Shown piece after piece: positions 27,999 through 36,843 of a stretch of DNA of 56,903 nucleotides (positions are counted from its first letter, which is position 1; each line of letters begins with the position of its first letter). This DNA is from Candidatus Poseidoniales archaeon (GTDB taxonomy: Archaea; Thermoplasmatota; Poseidoniia; Poseidoniales; Thalassarchaeaceae): assembly GCA_012959435.1 (NCBI GenBank), contig DUDF01000172.1, positions 1 to 56,903 on the forward strand, in the 5' to 3' direction. The position numbers and the translations under genes are program-made. The notes beneath the pieces were generated by a model that was not told where the DNA came from, did no database searches, and saw only the letters and a program-made list of their open reading frames with translations.

Positions 27999-28077
27999 AG
28001 ACCGCTATCCTGCTAGTTCCGGGATGCACACAAGGGCTCGGCCCTAAACGATGGATAGAGTAGAAGGGGGCAGGTGA

Positions 28078-29883
28078 TTGGAGAACGAAAAATTTGGCCC
28101 TTTGAAAATGGCTGGCGTTGAAGGCCAAGTCACTGCCGTTCTGACCAATGAAAATCTTCTATTGGAGCGTAGCGACCGTAAAGGTATGAGAATTGATTTG
28201 GATACAATAACTCGTATTCGCCACCATCATGTTGCCTTCACTCCACCACTAGTGACATTGTTTGGTGTACTCGCCATCCTCTCTAGTTTCAGAGTTTGGA
28301 CTGGGGCAGTACAATATTACGCTTTTATTCTAGGTGTCATCGCATTACTCGCATGGTTGTTAGGAAGAAGACCTGCTCTTTGTATTGATACAAGACAAGG
28401 TGACCGCCACCTATTACATGGGCGCGACCACTTGTTACATCGCCTATACACTATTCTTGATCGCATGTCAGATGGTTACACTCTAGAAGATGCAGTAATA
28501 GGAATGGAAGAATTACAACAACCCGAGTTAGCTCTCATCGGTGATATTGAGGATATTCGTCATGAAGCCGGTTCAGTTGCTATTGCTGAGGCTGAATTGC
28601 AGATGGTTGGTGTTGATGAATCTCTTGAGCAAGCCCTTGCAAAATTACATAAGAACAAAAGTCCAAACACAATTCCCTCTGAGATGGTGAGTAGAGTCTC
28701 CAACTCCCCTCAGCCAACTGATAGTTCTGCATATGAGAAAGTTTGGGGAAGGGGAGAACCTGATTGGTACTCGGAAAAAGAAAAAGAATCGAATCAAACC
28801 AGTATGATGGAACGTTCCACAAAGGCATTGGCGGAGCAGAGAGTACATAGAAAAGCCGCGGCCTTAAGTTATGACACCCCATTCCAATTACCTGATTATT
28901 CAAACCAACCAAGTTCATCTAGTGTGACCACATTACCAGCAGATGGCATTACACCAAGTCCACCATTGAATAGAGCACATGCTGCTGCCCTTGAGGCAAG
29001 TGAGGCTAACTTTGATTCAGGTGGACTATTCGATATGTTTGATGAATTGGATAGTGCTAGTGAATATTCAGCAATCGTACCCCCTCAAAATGAAATACCC
29101 CCACCAACCTCCCAATTACCCGCAGTAACTCAACCTAGTTGGAAAACATCTACTGACTCAAATGTTTCATCCTATACAATGTTGAGTGATGCTGCTGGCC
29201 CTAATTTGCCAGAACCAACCCGTGTTGCATTACGTTCCAACCTCCCAACAAGTCCGGGTCTTGTCGCATCTGCAGCGACTAGAATCACACATGAACAACC
29301 ACCATTGCCAGAACAACTCCAAAGGTCATTCAATCAACTTAACAAGCCTCATCCATTAGAATCATACCCCGCTCTTAATCGGATGCAGAAACAATATGCA
29401 CGTGATTCTCGAATAAGGGTAAATCGTTCTTACAATCGTAACCGTGGCGCACTCAAAGCAATTGGGGAATGGGTCAAACCTGGACTAAAGAGAATTGAAA
29501 GTAGTAGAAAGAACATCACTCGGAAAATAATTGGTGCGGGTGACGGTTACAGAGAGGTTTACGGCGATGATGATGGAAACCAAAATGATGATTACAAAGA
29601 TACCCCACTTAATTCCACCCAAATTCTACGCTTGCGAGCGGACCAAGATTCACAGTCTGATGTTCAAGCACGCTTGCGCTTGTTAACTACAAATGGAGGC
29701 GGTGCAATCGCTGATGACCTAGCAAACCGCACATTACGCGGAATCTCAAGCAGTAGTAAAAGCGAGGGATTCACCCTTTCAGGAATGGAATCTAAGAAAT
29801 TAAACACCCCTGAAAATTTCAATGGTATGGTTGCTAGCAACGAGCCAGCACCAAGGTTTGCTGGTATGCAACGCCTTGGATGA
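28078..29883 (+). CDS. Membrane-anchored protein with long disordered C-terminal region
   Basis: 601 residues. An N-terminal PH-like beta segment (QVTAVLTNENLLLERSDRKG) is followed by two close membrane helices (LVTLFGVLAILSSF and YAFILGVIALLAWLL) and a short domain ending near residue 165. The remainder is rich in Ser, Pro, Gln and Asn, likely disordered, with a basic patch near 450-500. The start is TTG, preceded by GGGGGCAGGTGA; the first internal ATG would remove ten residues. No family recognised. The layout suggests a membrane scaffold with a cytoplasmic tail. Confidence 0.7.
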   Translation: MENEKFGPLKMAGVEGQVTAVLTNENLLLERSDRKGMRIDLDTITRIRHHHVAFTPPLVTLFGVLAILSSFRVWTGAVQYYAFILGVIALLAWLLGRRPALCIDTRQGDRHLLHGRDHLLHRLYTILDRMSDGYTLEDAVIGMEELQQPELALIGDIEDIRHEAGSVAIAEAELQMVGVDESLEQALAKLHKNKSPNTIPSEMVSRVSNSPQPTDSSAYEKVWGRGEPDWYSEKEKESNQTSMMERSTKALAEQRVHRKAAALSYDTPFQLPDYSNQPSSSSVTTLPADGITPSPPLNRAHAAALEASEANFDSGGLFDMFDELDSASEYSAIVPPQNEIPPPTSQLPAVTQPSWKTSTDSNVSSYTMLSDAAGPNLPEPTRVALRSNLPTSPGLVASAATRITHEQPPLPEQLQRSFNQLNKPHPLESYPALNRMQKQYARDSRIRVNRSYNRNRGALKAIGEWVKPGLKRIESSRKNITRKIIGAGDGYREVYGDDDGNQNDDYKDTPLNSTQILRLRADQDSQSDVQARLRLLTTNGGGAIADDLANRTLRGISSSSKSEGFTLSGMESKKLNTPENFNGMVASNEPAPRFAGMQRLG

Positions 29884-29902
29884 TTGGAAACCCACTGTAA
29901 AA

Positions 29903-31237
29903 TCACAGTAAGTTTGGATGCTCTTCGATATACTGGATAGTAATATCCTGAGCCAAATAATCAGGCTCATTCAAAATTGCCTTATGCAAAGGAATAACTG
30001 TCTCAACCCCTACCAATACAGTTTCATCTAGAGCTGTTTTCATCCCAGCAATCGCATCTTCTCTAGTGGGGCCCCAAACAACCATCTTGGCTAGTAGGGA
30101 GTCAAAACATCCTGGCATCTCGTAACCAACATGTGCATGCGTGTCAACTCTTACTCCGAAACCTGCAGGGAAGTGACAATCCCAAAGTCGCCCTGGAGAT
30201 GGTACAAAGTTCACCGGGTCTTCAGCATTAATCCGGCATTGGATGGCGTGCCCTGAAATTTCAATTTCATCTTGGGTAAAGGGTAATGATTCACCAGCAG
30301 CAATACGGATTCCAAGACTCACTAAGTCATGGCCAGTAATCATCTCCGTTATTGTGTGCTCCACTTGTACTCTCGGGTTCACTTCCAAAAAATAAAACTC
30401 TCCACTTGAATCGCGTAAGAATTCAAAGGTTGCCAATCCCTTGTAACCGACTGCTTCTGCACCGGCACAAACCCTCGCCCCTATTTCCTCACGCTCTTCT
30501 AGACTAAGCCATGGGCCTTCTTCCAGTAGTTTCTGGTGTCGGCGTTGTATGGAACAAAAACGCTCGCCGAAATGAATAGCATTTTTTCCATCAGCAAGAA
30601 CTTGGAATTCTATGTGTTGTGCTCCTTCAATGTATTTCTCAATAAATACACGCTCGTCTCCAAAAGCTGAACGTGCTCGTGATTGACAGAGTTTGAGAGC
30701 AGAATTAAACTCGCCCTCTTGATGAACAATTTGCATCCCAATCCCGCCACCACCAGCAGCAGCCTTGATAATAACTGGATAACCGATTTCAGTAGCAATT
30801 GTTGCCGCTTCTGAGGCACTTTCTACAGGCTTGCTACTGCCTTTAGCAACAGGGAGGCCAGCTGCCTCCATAGCCCTTCGAGCCTCTATCTTGTCACCAA
30901 GCAATGAAATTACATCTGATGAAGGGCCAATAAAAGCAATTCCTTCTTCTTCACAACGGCGAACAAATTCAGCATTCTCAGCCAAGAACCCGTAGCCGGG
31001 ATGAATTGCTTGAGCACCAACCTCCTTCGCTGCCTCTATCACCTTTTCATAATCAAGGTAAGCATCTAGTGGATTGGAAGAATAATTTGGTATTGCAATA
31101 TCTGAAAATCGCACCGGCAAAGAAAGGCGATCTTCGCGACCATGAATGATTGCAACTTCACAACCCAAAGTACGTAGTGCTCTAGAAATTCTGAGAGCGA
31201 TTTCACCGCGGTTAGCAATGAGCACCCTCTCAAACAT
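29903..31237 (-). CDS. accC: Biotin carboxylase subunit (acetyl-/propionyl-CoA carboxylase)
   Basis: An ATP-grasp enzyme that carboxylates biotin on a carrier protein. Clear motifs are FERVLIANRGEIALRI at the N-terminus, IIKAAAGGGGIGMQIV (the glycine-rich ATP lid) near residue 160, and EVNPRVQVEHTITEMITG. Length (444 from ATG 31237) is that of a free biotin carboxylase with no fused biotin carrier domain. The TTG/ATT extension in the track is not needed. Neither carrier nor carboxyltransferase genes are in the window, so the substrate (acetyl-CoA, giving malonyl-CoA, or propionyl-CoA) is open. Confidence 0.93.
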   Translation of the reverse strand: MFERVLIANRGEIALRISRALRTLGCEVAIIHGREDRLSLPVRFSDIAIPNYSSNPLDAYLDYEKVIEAAKEVGAQAIHPGYGFLAENAEFVRRCEEEGIAFIGPSSDVISLLGDKIEARRAMEAAGLPVAKGSSKPVESASEAATIATEIGYPVIIKAAAGGGGIGMQIVHQEGEFNSALKLCQSRARSAFGDERVFIEKYIEGAQHIEFQVLADGKNAIHFGERFCSIQRRHQKLLEEGPWLSLEEREEIGARVCAGAEAVGYKGLATFEFLRDSSGEFYFLEVNPRVQVEHTITEMITGHDLVSLGIRIAAGESLPFTQDEIEISGHAIQCRINAEDPVNFVPSPGRLWDCHFPAGFGVRVDTHAHVGYEMPGCFDSLLAKMVVWGPTREDAIAGMKTALDETVLVGVETVIPLHKAILNEPDYLAQDITIQYIEEHPNLL

Positions 31238-31289
31238 GGAATGCCACGAGAGGACCCGGTTCAATAGAATGACTATCCCTGATATCTAA

Positions 31290-32573
31290 TTAGTAGACAT
31301 CTCTGAGGTAGCGCTTCTCTTGCTTCATCATCCGCTGTTCAACGAATTCCTTGGCATCGTCTGCACTCATTCCACCATGCTCCTCACAAATATTGATGAG
31401 AGTTTTGTGAACGTCCTTCGCCATACGGTTTTTGTCACCACAAACGTAGAAGTATGCTCCACCGTCAATCCATGACCACATCTCTTCACCATTTTCGGCC
31501 ATCAAATTCTGTACGTAGGTTTTGGGAATTTCTGTCATCCGTGACCATGCAAGGTCAAGGTGAGTCAAGTGTCCACTGTCTGACCAATCACTCAACTCCT
31601 CACGATAGAGGTATTCATGAGTTGAAGTTCGGTCACCAAAAAATAACCAATTTCGGCCTTTAGCTTTGTCAAATTTTCTTTGTTCGAGGAAGGCTCGAAA
31701 TGGTGCGATACCAGTACCAGGTCCAACCATGATAATGTCTGTATCACCGTTTTCGGGTAGCACGAAACTACGAGTTGGCGACATAAACATTGGAATTGTA
31801 TCCTCATTGAGAGGGGCTGAGTCTGCCATGTAAACTGTACACAATCCACCACGATCCCGACCATGGTGGTTGTATCTTACAATCGCAACTGTCAACTCAA
31901 CTTGACTAGGGTGTGCGTCAAGAGATGAAGCGATTGAGTATAGACGTGGTTTTAGCCGGTCTAAATTTGAAACAAACTCTTGTGGTGTAAAAGAGAGGTT
32001 GGGCATATCCGATAACAAATCTATGTAGTCACGACTCCATAGATAATCTTCCATTGCATCTGGATTATTTACTAGTGATTCCCATAACATGAGAGATGGG
32101 TCTCCCATTGCACCAACAGGTGTGAATCCATCTGGGTAATCTTGTTCTTCACCTGACCAACCCCATTGAACACTGTTTGAATCACCATTTGTGGAAACTC
32201 TACTTCGTCCAACTAATCTAACTGATATTTTGGGACTTGTTGATGAAAACTTCATCTCAAGGCCTTGGATGAACTTCTTGCATAATCGGTGAACTTCGTA
32301 GTGGTTTGCTAATGCTTCACCCACATTTGTCTCACCAAGGTGCGTCTTAACCACTTCCTCACCAGTGAAATTGAGAAGTCCGAGTAAATCTGAAACTAAT
32401 TCTGCAGGATTTTCTGGTATGATTCCAAGTGCATCTCCGACTTTATATTCCAAGCCGGAATCACCGAGGTCGAAAACAACGTGGCGAGTTTCTTTTGTTG
32501 AGTCGGGGTGAGTGATTATCCTCTTCTCAACCATTTTTCCAAGGTAGGGATTTTTGCTGCTGTATTCACTCAT
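31290..32573 (-). CDS. CysJ/CPR-like FAD-NADPH oxidoreductase lacking a flavodoxin domain
   Basis: A ferredoxin-NADP-reductase module of the diflavin type. LKPRLYSIASSLD is the FAD site, RGGLCTVYMAD follows, GPGTGIAPFRAFLEQR binds NADPH, YVCGDKNRMAKDV is the conserved Cys strand, and the chain ends RYLRDVY with the aromatic that stacks on FAD. The connecting domain (about 60-190) of sulfite reductase alpha or cytochrome P450 reductase is present, but the N-terminal FMN flavodoxin domain is absent. A separate flavodoxin or ferredoxin is the probable electron partner. ATG 32573 has GGAG upstream. Confidence 0.88.
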   Translation of the reverse strand: MSEYSSKNPYLGKMVEKRIITHPDSTKETRHVVFDLGDSGLEYKVGDALGIIPENPAELVSDLLGLLNFTGEEVVKTHLGETNVGEALANHYEVHRLCKKFIQGLEMKFSSTSPKISVRLVGRSRVSTNGDSNSVQWGWSGEEQDYPDGFTPVGAMGDPSLMLWESLVNNPDAMEDYLWSRDYIDLLSDMPNLSFTPQEFVSNLDRLKPRLYSIASSLDAHPSQVELTVAIVRYNHHGRDRGGLCTVYMADSAPLNEDTIPMFMSPTRSFVLPENGDTDIIMVGPGTGIAPFRAFLEQRKFDKAKGRNWLFFGDRTSTHEYLYREELSDWSDSGHLTHLDLAWSRMTEIPKTYVQNLMAENGEEMWSWIDGGAYFYVCGDKNRMAKDVHKTLINICEEHGGMSADDAKEFVEQRMMKQEKRYLRDVY

Positions 32574-32596
32574 TGCGCCATCTCCTAATGTCACTC

Positions 32597-32610
32597 CGCC
32601 TACGGCGGGA
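32597..32610. other. Short palindrome in the divergent promoter region
   Basis: CCGCC-TAC-GGCGG forms a 5-bp hairpin between the divergent reductase and MBL genes. It shares the short-loop design of the hairpin at 16014. It could be a regulatory site or a chance palindrome. Confidence 0.25.
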
Positions 32611-32728
32611 TGACTATCCGTCAAGACTACTGTTTATCAAGCGAATGGAAAGGCGTGTTGTTTTGAGTCAAATGAATTACGACGCGCAACTAAAGCACTC
32701 ATGCACTCTCCGACTGTTTGAGCGTAGC

Positions 32729-33505
32729 ATGGTTGAAGTCAAATTTCTAGGCAGTGGAAATGCCTTTTGTCCAGATGGGCGCATGCACTCACTTGTCTTG
32801 CTTGATGGGAAAATTCTCATTGATACACCACCAACTATCCTACCTCAATTAGGACAAGCTGGACTCAGCCCTGCTGATATCAACACAATACTGTTCACCC
32901 ACTGGCATGGTGACCACATTTTCGGGTTTCCATTTTTCATACTTGAGCGCAAGTACATATCTGACCGTGAAGGCCACAACACCCTAGATGTCCACCTGCA
33001 TGAAGGTGGGGGCAAGAAATTGAAAGAACTCTCTGAAATTGCATTCCCTGGTTCTTTGACTGATGTACTCGAAAATCGTGTGAGGTTTCACCACTCCAAA
33101 AATGGACCAGTTACAGGTACATCAGATTGGGTGTTTGAAAGGTTCCCAGTAAACCATGAACCCGCCACAGAACCACACGGTTACCAATTGCACCACACTT
33201 CGGGATTGACAATAATCCATTGTGGAGATTCTGGACCTTGTGAAGAAATTGAACAGAGAGTAGGGGGTGCTGACATAGTCATTATTGAAGTCGGTGTTCC
33301 GGATGGGGTTCCGACTGATTTTCATTTCAAGCCATCGAGTTTATCTGATTTAGCACAGAAAAACCCCTCGACAATATTTCTAGCAACTCATCTTTATACA
33401 ACAAAAGATGAAACAATATCTGATTTACCAGATAATGTTATTCAAGTACAAGATGGGGACGTGTTTAATTGCGGAACTGGTGGAATTATCACAAATTCCA
33501 ATTGA
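32729..33505 (+). CDS. Metallo-beta-lactamase-fold hydrolase, RNase Z-like
   Basis: A 258-residue MBL-fold protein. MVEVKFLGSGNAFCPDGR opens the fold, THWHGDHIFGFP is the HxHxDH zinc motif, and HCGDSGPCEE and LATHLY supply later metal ligands. This layout resembles the RNase Z/ElaC and AtsA-like branch, but the long exosite arm of tRNase Z is not obvious, so tRNA 3' processing is only one option. The start is ATG 32729; the track's longer ORF runs into the divergent promoter region. Confidence 0.8.
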   Translation: MVEVKFLGSGNAFCPDGRMHSLVLLDGKILIDTPPTILPQLGQAGLSPADINTILFTHWHGDHIFGFPFFILERKYISDREGHNTLDVHLHEGGGKKLKELSEIAFPGSLTDVLENRVRFHHSKNGPVTGTSDWVFERFPVNHEPATEPHGYQLHHTSGLTIIHCGDSGPCEEIEQRVGGADIVIIEVGVPDGVPTDFHFKPSSLSDLAQKNPSTIFLATHLYTTKDETISDLPDNVIQVQDGDVFNCGTGGIITNSN

Positions 33506-33984
33506 ATTGTTTTTCCTCGATGATACAATAATAATAATTTTAATATCACCGCATTGTAGGAATAATAATTTGGAGCCGTTTTTGTTCGGATGCAATAATT
33601 TACAAGGGGTCGATTTTGAATTATGCACTTTTGCAATCTAAAAATGTTACAAAATATCGCTTGAAAAATTCACTTCTTTTGATTCTTCATTCTGAACCAT
33701 TCTCTTTACCTATTCTGAGAGGGCGCGACTGCCAAGGTCTGGCGTCATAATTGTAAAAACACGATACAGAGGCTTTGAAATCGTTATTTTTTCACTCATT
33801 CCAATTGGGACTTAATATACTATAATTATATTCCACTAGGGCGAAAAAATAAGGGCACGTTTGAGATTTAGCAAGTATCCTTATTAGACCGACACACCTC
33901 CTGCAGAATCTCCGTAACAGTTGAGACCACCACTCACAAAACAAAGTCGGAGAAATTGAAGGGAAATGGAGTCGGTGTTATAAA
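33506..33984. other. AT-rich gene-free region upstream of orc1/cdc6; candidate replication origin
   Basis: 479 bases without a credible gene; the small track ORFs here are low-complexity. It is markedly AT-rich, with a duplex-unwinding-like tract TTAATATACTATAATTATAT near 33812-33831. Immediately after it comes TTCCACTAGGGCGAAAAAAT, then AAGGG, loosely like archaeal origin recognition boxes (TTCCA, then A-rich, then a G string). A second A/G-string element TTTACAAGGGGTCG lies near 33600. A repeated TTCCAATTG occurs near 33496 and 33800. Position directly upstream of the initiator gene supports an origin, but none of these motifs is proven. Confidence 0.4.
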
Positions 33985-35223
33985 ATGGGCGAAAATATTT
34001 TCAACCACTTACTCGGTGATGATAGCCTATTTAAGAACCGCGATGTACTTCACCATGGCTTCACACCTGATAACCTACCACATAGGGAAAATGAGATTAA
34101 AACTTTGGTTCATAATTTAGTTGAAGCACTTCATGGGCAGATGCCTTCCAATATGATACTGTACGGACAACCAGGTTTAGGGAAAACTGCTGTCACTCGT
34201 TATGTCTGTAAACAATTATTAGATCGTGGAAAAGAAATCGGGCGTACAATTAGCGCAGTTGAAGTCAACTGTTGCTCAATTGATACCAAGTATCGTGTAC
34301 TCGCTAAGTTGGCAAATGACCTAGCACCTGATAATGAAAGCCTCGTACCCTTCACCGGATGGCCCACCGATAAAGTTCTTCAACAGCTTCAACAAAATAT
34401 GGAATCACAAGGTGGCGTCCACATCTTTGTATTAGACGAAATTGACCATTTAGTAAAACGGCATGGTGACGACATTCTCTACCCACTTACTAGCCTAAAC
34501 TACGAATTGAGAAATTCTAAGTGTTGTGTAATAGGAATTACAAACGACCTACAATTCACTGAGATGCTTGATGCAAGAATTGCCTCACGACTTGGCTCAG
34601 AAGACTTGGCATTTTCACCGTATAACGCTAGTCAAATTGGAGATATCCTATCCCAACGCGCGCTCGTGGGCGTACGCGAGGGTGTACTTGAGAACGGAGT
34701 CATCAAACTCTGCTCTGCCTTAGCGGCACAAGAACATGGAGATGCGCGGCGCGCATTGGATTTACTGAGAGTTGCCATTCACAAAGCTGATGTCATGGGA
34801 GACAAACTCGTTTCTACAGAACATGTTCGTTTAGCCCAAAATCAATTACAATTTGACCAAATGACTCCAGTAATTTCTAGTCTACCGTTCCATCAAAAGC
34901 TGGTTCTTTACAGCATCCTACTCAATGAGAGTAATGGTTTGACAAATATTTCAACAGGAGAGGTGTTCTCAGTTTACCAAATGACTTGTAATAACGCATC
35001 GGTCACACCACTAGTTTCACGCTCTATTGGAAATGTGATTAAAAATCTCGATAGCCTTGGATTAGTTACGGCCAAAACAACCAGCCTAGGACGTTATGGC
35101 AGAAGTAATAGAATTAATTCTTGCATACCTCAAAACATCAATGCCATAACCATCATGACTGAGGCTGATGAAGCGATGAAACCGGTGGTAAACAGCACAT
35201 ATCGCCTACAAGCAAGGCTTTGA
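33985..35223 (+). CDS. orc1/cdc6: Orc1/Cdc6 replication initiator
   Basis: An AAA+ ATPase of 412 residues that binds origins and loads MCM. Visible parts are a Walker A YGQPGLGKTAVTR near residue 55-67, Walker B HIFVLDEIDHLV, sensor-like VIGITNDL, arginine-rich LDARIASRLGS, the sensor-2 region HGDARRALDLLRVA, and a C-terminal winged helix ending in NSTYRLQARL. Upstream lies a 479-base AT-rich gap that may be its cognate origin. Confidence 0.95.
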   Translation: MGENIFNHLLGDDSLFKNRDVLHHGFTPDNLPHRENEIKTLVHNLVEALHGQMPSNMILYGQPGLGKTAVTRYVCKQLLDRGKEIGRTISAVEVNCCSIDTKYRVLAKLANDLAPDNESLVPFTGWPTDKVLQQLQQNMESQGGVHIFVLDEIDHLVKRHGDDILYPLTSLNYELRNSKCCVIGITNDLQFTEMLDARIASRLGSEDLAFSPYNASQIGDILSQRALVGVREGVLENGVIKLCSALAAQEHGDARRALDLLRVAIHKADVMGDKLVSTEHVRLAQNQLQFDQMTPVISSLPFHQKLVLYSILLNESNGLTNISTGEVFSVYQMTCNNASVTPLVSRSIGNVIKNLDSLGLVTAKTTSLGRYGRSNRINSCIPQNINAITIMTEADEAMKPVVNSTYRLQARL

Positions 35224-35288
35224 GTACCAAAACCTCGCCAATTCTTCGCTAAGAATTGTTAAGAGAGGGTCGCCGGTCGGCCGCCTTG

Positions 35289-35879
35289 ATGAGCGACGAT
35301 AGTGGAGACAGCGGGAACGAGTCTGTCAGCATGATTGTAGATTGGGTTAAGTCACCAGGCAAGGCGTTTTCATCTCTAGTCTTTGGACTTGGAGTATGGG
35401 GACTAATACTTGGTATCATCAATGTGGTGTTTGGAGCAGTTGTTTCTGGTGAGCGAAAGATCGTTTGGGCTGGATACCTTACAATGGGTTACCTCTGGGA
35501 TGAACCTTACTCCGAGATGATTTATCGACCGTGGTCTGACACCGTATTCTTGGCAATGGCAATTACCGGTATTGCATGGGGAGCCTGGGGGCTTCACCAA
35601 AAAGTAGAGGGCGGATTCCAAGCTTGGATCAAAGGAATTTTCTTTCACCCAATTTGGACTAGCCTAGTTTCTGGGCGTGAAGAAGGTGGAATGACAATGA
35701 CCGCCGCTGCTTGGTGCTTACTACTAGGATTCGGATTCTACACCTATTGGTCAATCGTCCATTGGGCGTGGACTGATGTCGGTGTTTACGCAGTAACAGC
35801 CCCACTCCTTGCATTCGGATTTGGATTGCGCTTCTTGGCATTGATTGATGATAGTGACAGTTTACTATCAGAATCTTGA
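35289..35879 (+). CDS. Integral membrane protein of unknown function
   Basis: 196 residues from ATG 35289 (MSDDSGDSGN). It has about five hydrophobic segments, among them SSLVFGLGVWGLILGIINVV, FLAMAITGIAWGAWGL and WCLLLGFGFYTYWSIVHW. The layout recalls Yip1-like small membrane proteins, but no diagnostic motif was seen. The ORF-track start 33 bases upstream is less likely because it adds a basic, non-conserved-looking lead. Confidence 0.65.
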   Translation: MSDDSGDSGNESVSMIVDWVKSPGKAFSSLVFGLGVWGLILGIINVVFGAVVSGERKIVWAGYLTMGYLWDEPYSEMIYRPWSDTVFLAMAITGIAWGAWGLHQKVEGGFQAWIKGIFFHPIWTSLVSGREEGGMTMTAAAWCLLLGFGFYTYWSIVHWAWTDVGVYAVTAPLLAFGFGLRFLALIDDSDSLLSES

Positions 35880-35907
35880 ACGGTTAACACCTTTCTTCCA
35901 ACTGCAA

Positions 35908-36843
35908 TTAATGCCCATTCCTACTGAGTATTGCGTCTAAACATCCTTCAAATGTCCCCAACCAAAGGGCTACGCTCCATAACAGATAGTTACGGAAAAT
36001 AATAGCAGATACTAGAATTACTGCTGTTGCGATTACAGGGTCAAGAAAATTTGCGACCGAAACTGATAATGCAGCATATGGAATTAATAGGAATGCAATA
36101 AGCATTCCATCCTTAGAAAAATCGTGTTTCACTCCACGGTATTTTCTCATTATTCGTGTGTGTGCGCGGGCATCTCTACGACGCTTTTGAAGAAATATTT
36201 TGAGACGGCTCTCCGCTACATGGTCCACGACTGCTTCCGGCTCATATCGAATACTCCCTCCAGATTGTATTATTTTCATTGAGACCTCCATGTCCTCTGC
36301 ATGATACCAAGATGGGTCAAAGCCGCCTCGTGAAATGAGACGCTCTCTCCTGAACATTGAACATGGGCCATTAGCCAAAGTAGTTTTATCTGAACGTGAT
36401 GAGTATTTCCAAGCAATGGTACGAGACCGCAATCTGCTGACCGAAGTTCTACCTTCGTCAAAGATAACTCTGCCCGTTACAGCATCCACCCCGTCACTTG
36501 AGGTAAACATCCTCTCAAGCCAATCTGGTCTTGGGCGACAATCAATGTCAGTTATCGCTACCCACTCTCCCTTTGCAATGTTTAGTGCCTTGTTCCTACC
36601 TGCAGACAGACCCAGCGGTTCTTGTGAAAGAATTTGAATAGGAATCCCGTCAGAAGAATCATCTTCTGAGATTTGCCATTTTTGAAGTAGCTCATTGCTT
36701 CCATCTGTTGAGCCGTCATCAACAGCGATGATTTCCAGCGGCCGGTATGTTTGAGCGCATAATGCAGTCATGCAATCGTCAACCCAGTGTGCTCCGTTAC
36801 GAACACAAACTGTGATGCTAATTAGTGGAGAAGTCACTCTCAC
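35908..36843 (-). CDS. Family 2 glycosyltransferase, membrane-associated
   Basis: An inverting GT-A enzyme. ISITVCVRNGAHWVDDC opens the domain, AVDDGSTDGSNELL binds the nucleotide sugar, ITDIDCRPRPDWLERM is the metal-binding DxD-like region, and YHAEDMEVSMKI carries the catalytic ED motif. Two C-terminal hydrophobic segments (IAFLLIPYAALSVSVANFL and ATAVILVSAIIFRNYLLW) anchor it. It probably glycosylates lipids or surface glycoproteins. It overlaps the CoA gene by four bases (GTGA). GTG 36837, eight bases after GGAG, is a plausible alternative start. Confidence 0.88.
   Translation of the reverse strand: MRVTSPLISITVCVRNGAHWVDDCMTALCAQTYRPLEIIAVDDGSTDGSNELLQKWQISEDDSSDGIPIQILSQEPLGLSAGRNKALNIAKGEWVAITDIDCRPRPDWLERMFTSSDGVDAVTGRVIFDEGRTSVSRLRSRTIAWKYSSRSDKTTLANGPCSMFRRERLISRGGFDPSWYHAEDMEVSMKIIQSGGSIRYEPEAVVDHVAESRLKIFLQKRRRDARAHTRIMRKYRGVKHDFSKDGMLIAFLLIPYAALSVSVANFLDPVIATAVILVSAIIFRNYLLWSVALWLGTFEGCLDAILSRNGH

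Noticed and set aside
32597-32610. Family of dispersed palindromic repeats, with the 16014 hairpin
   Set aside because: The two hairpins share only the short-loop design, not sequence; no further copies were noticed.
33408-33641. Overlapping 64-77-residue ORFs on both strands upstream of orc1
   Set aside because: They are AT-driven, low complexity, and overlap the MBL gene end or one another.
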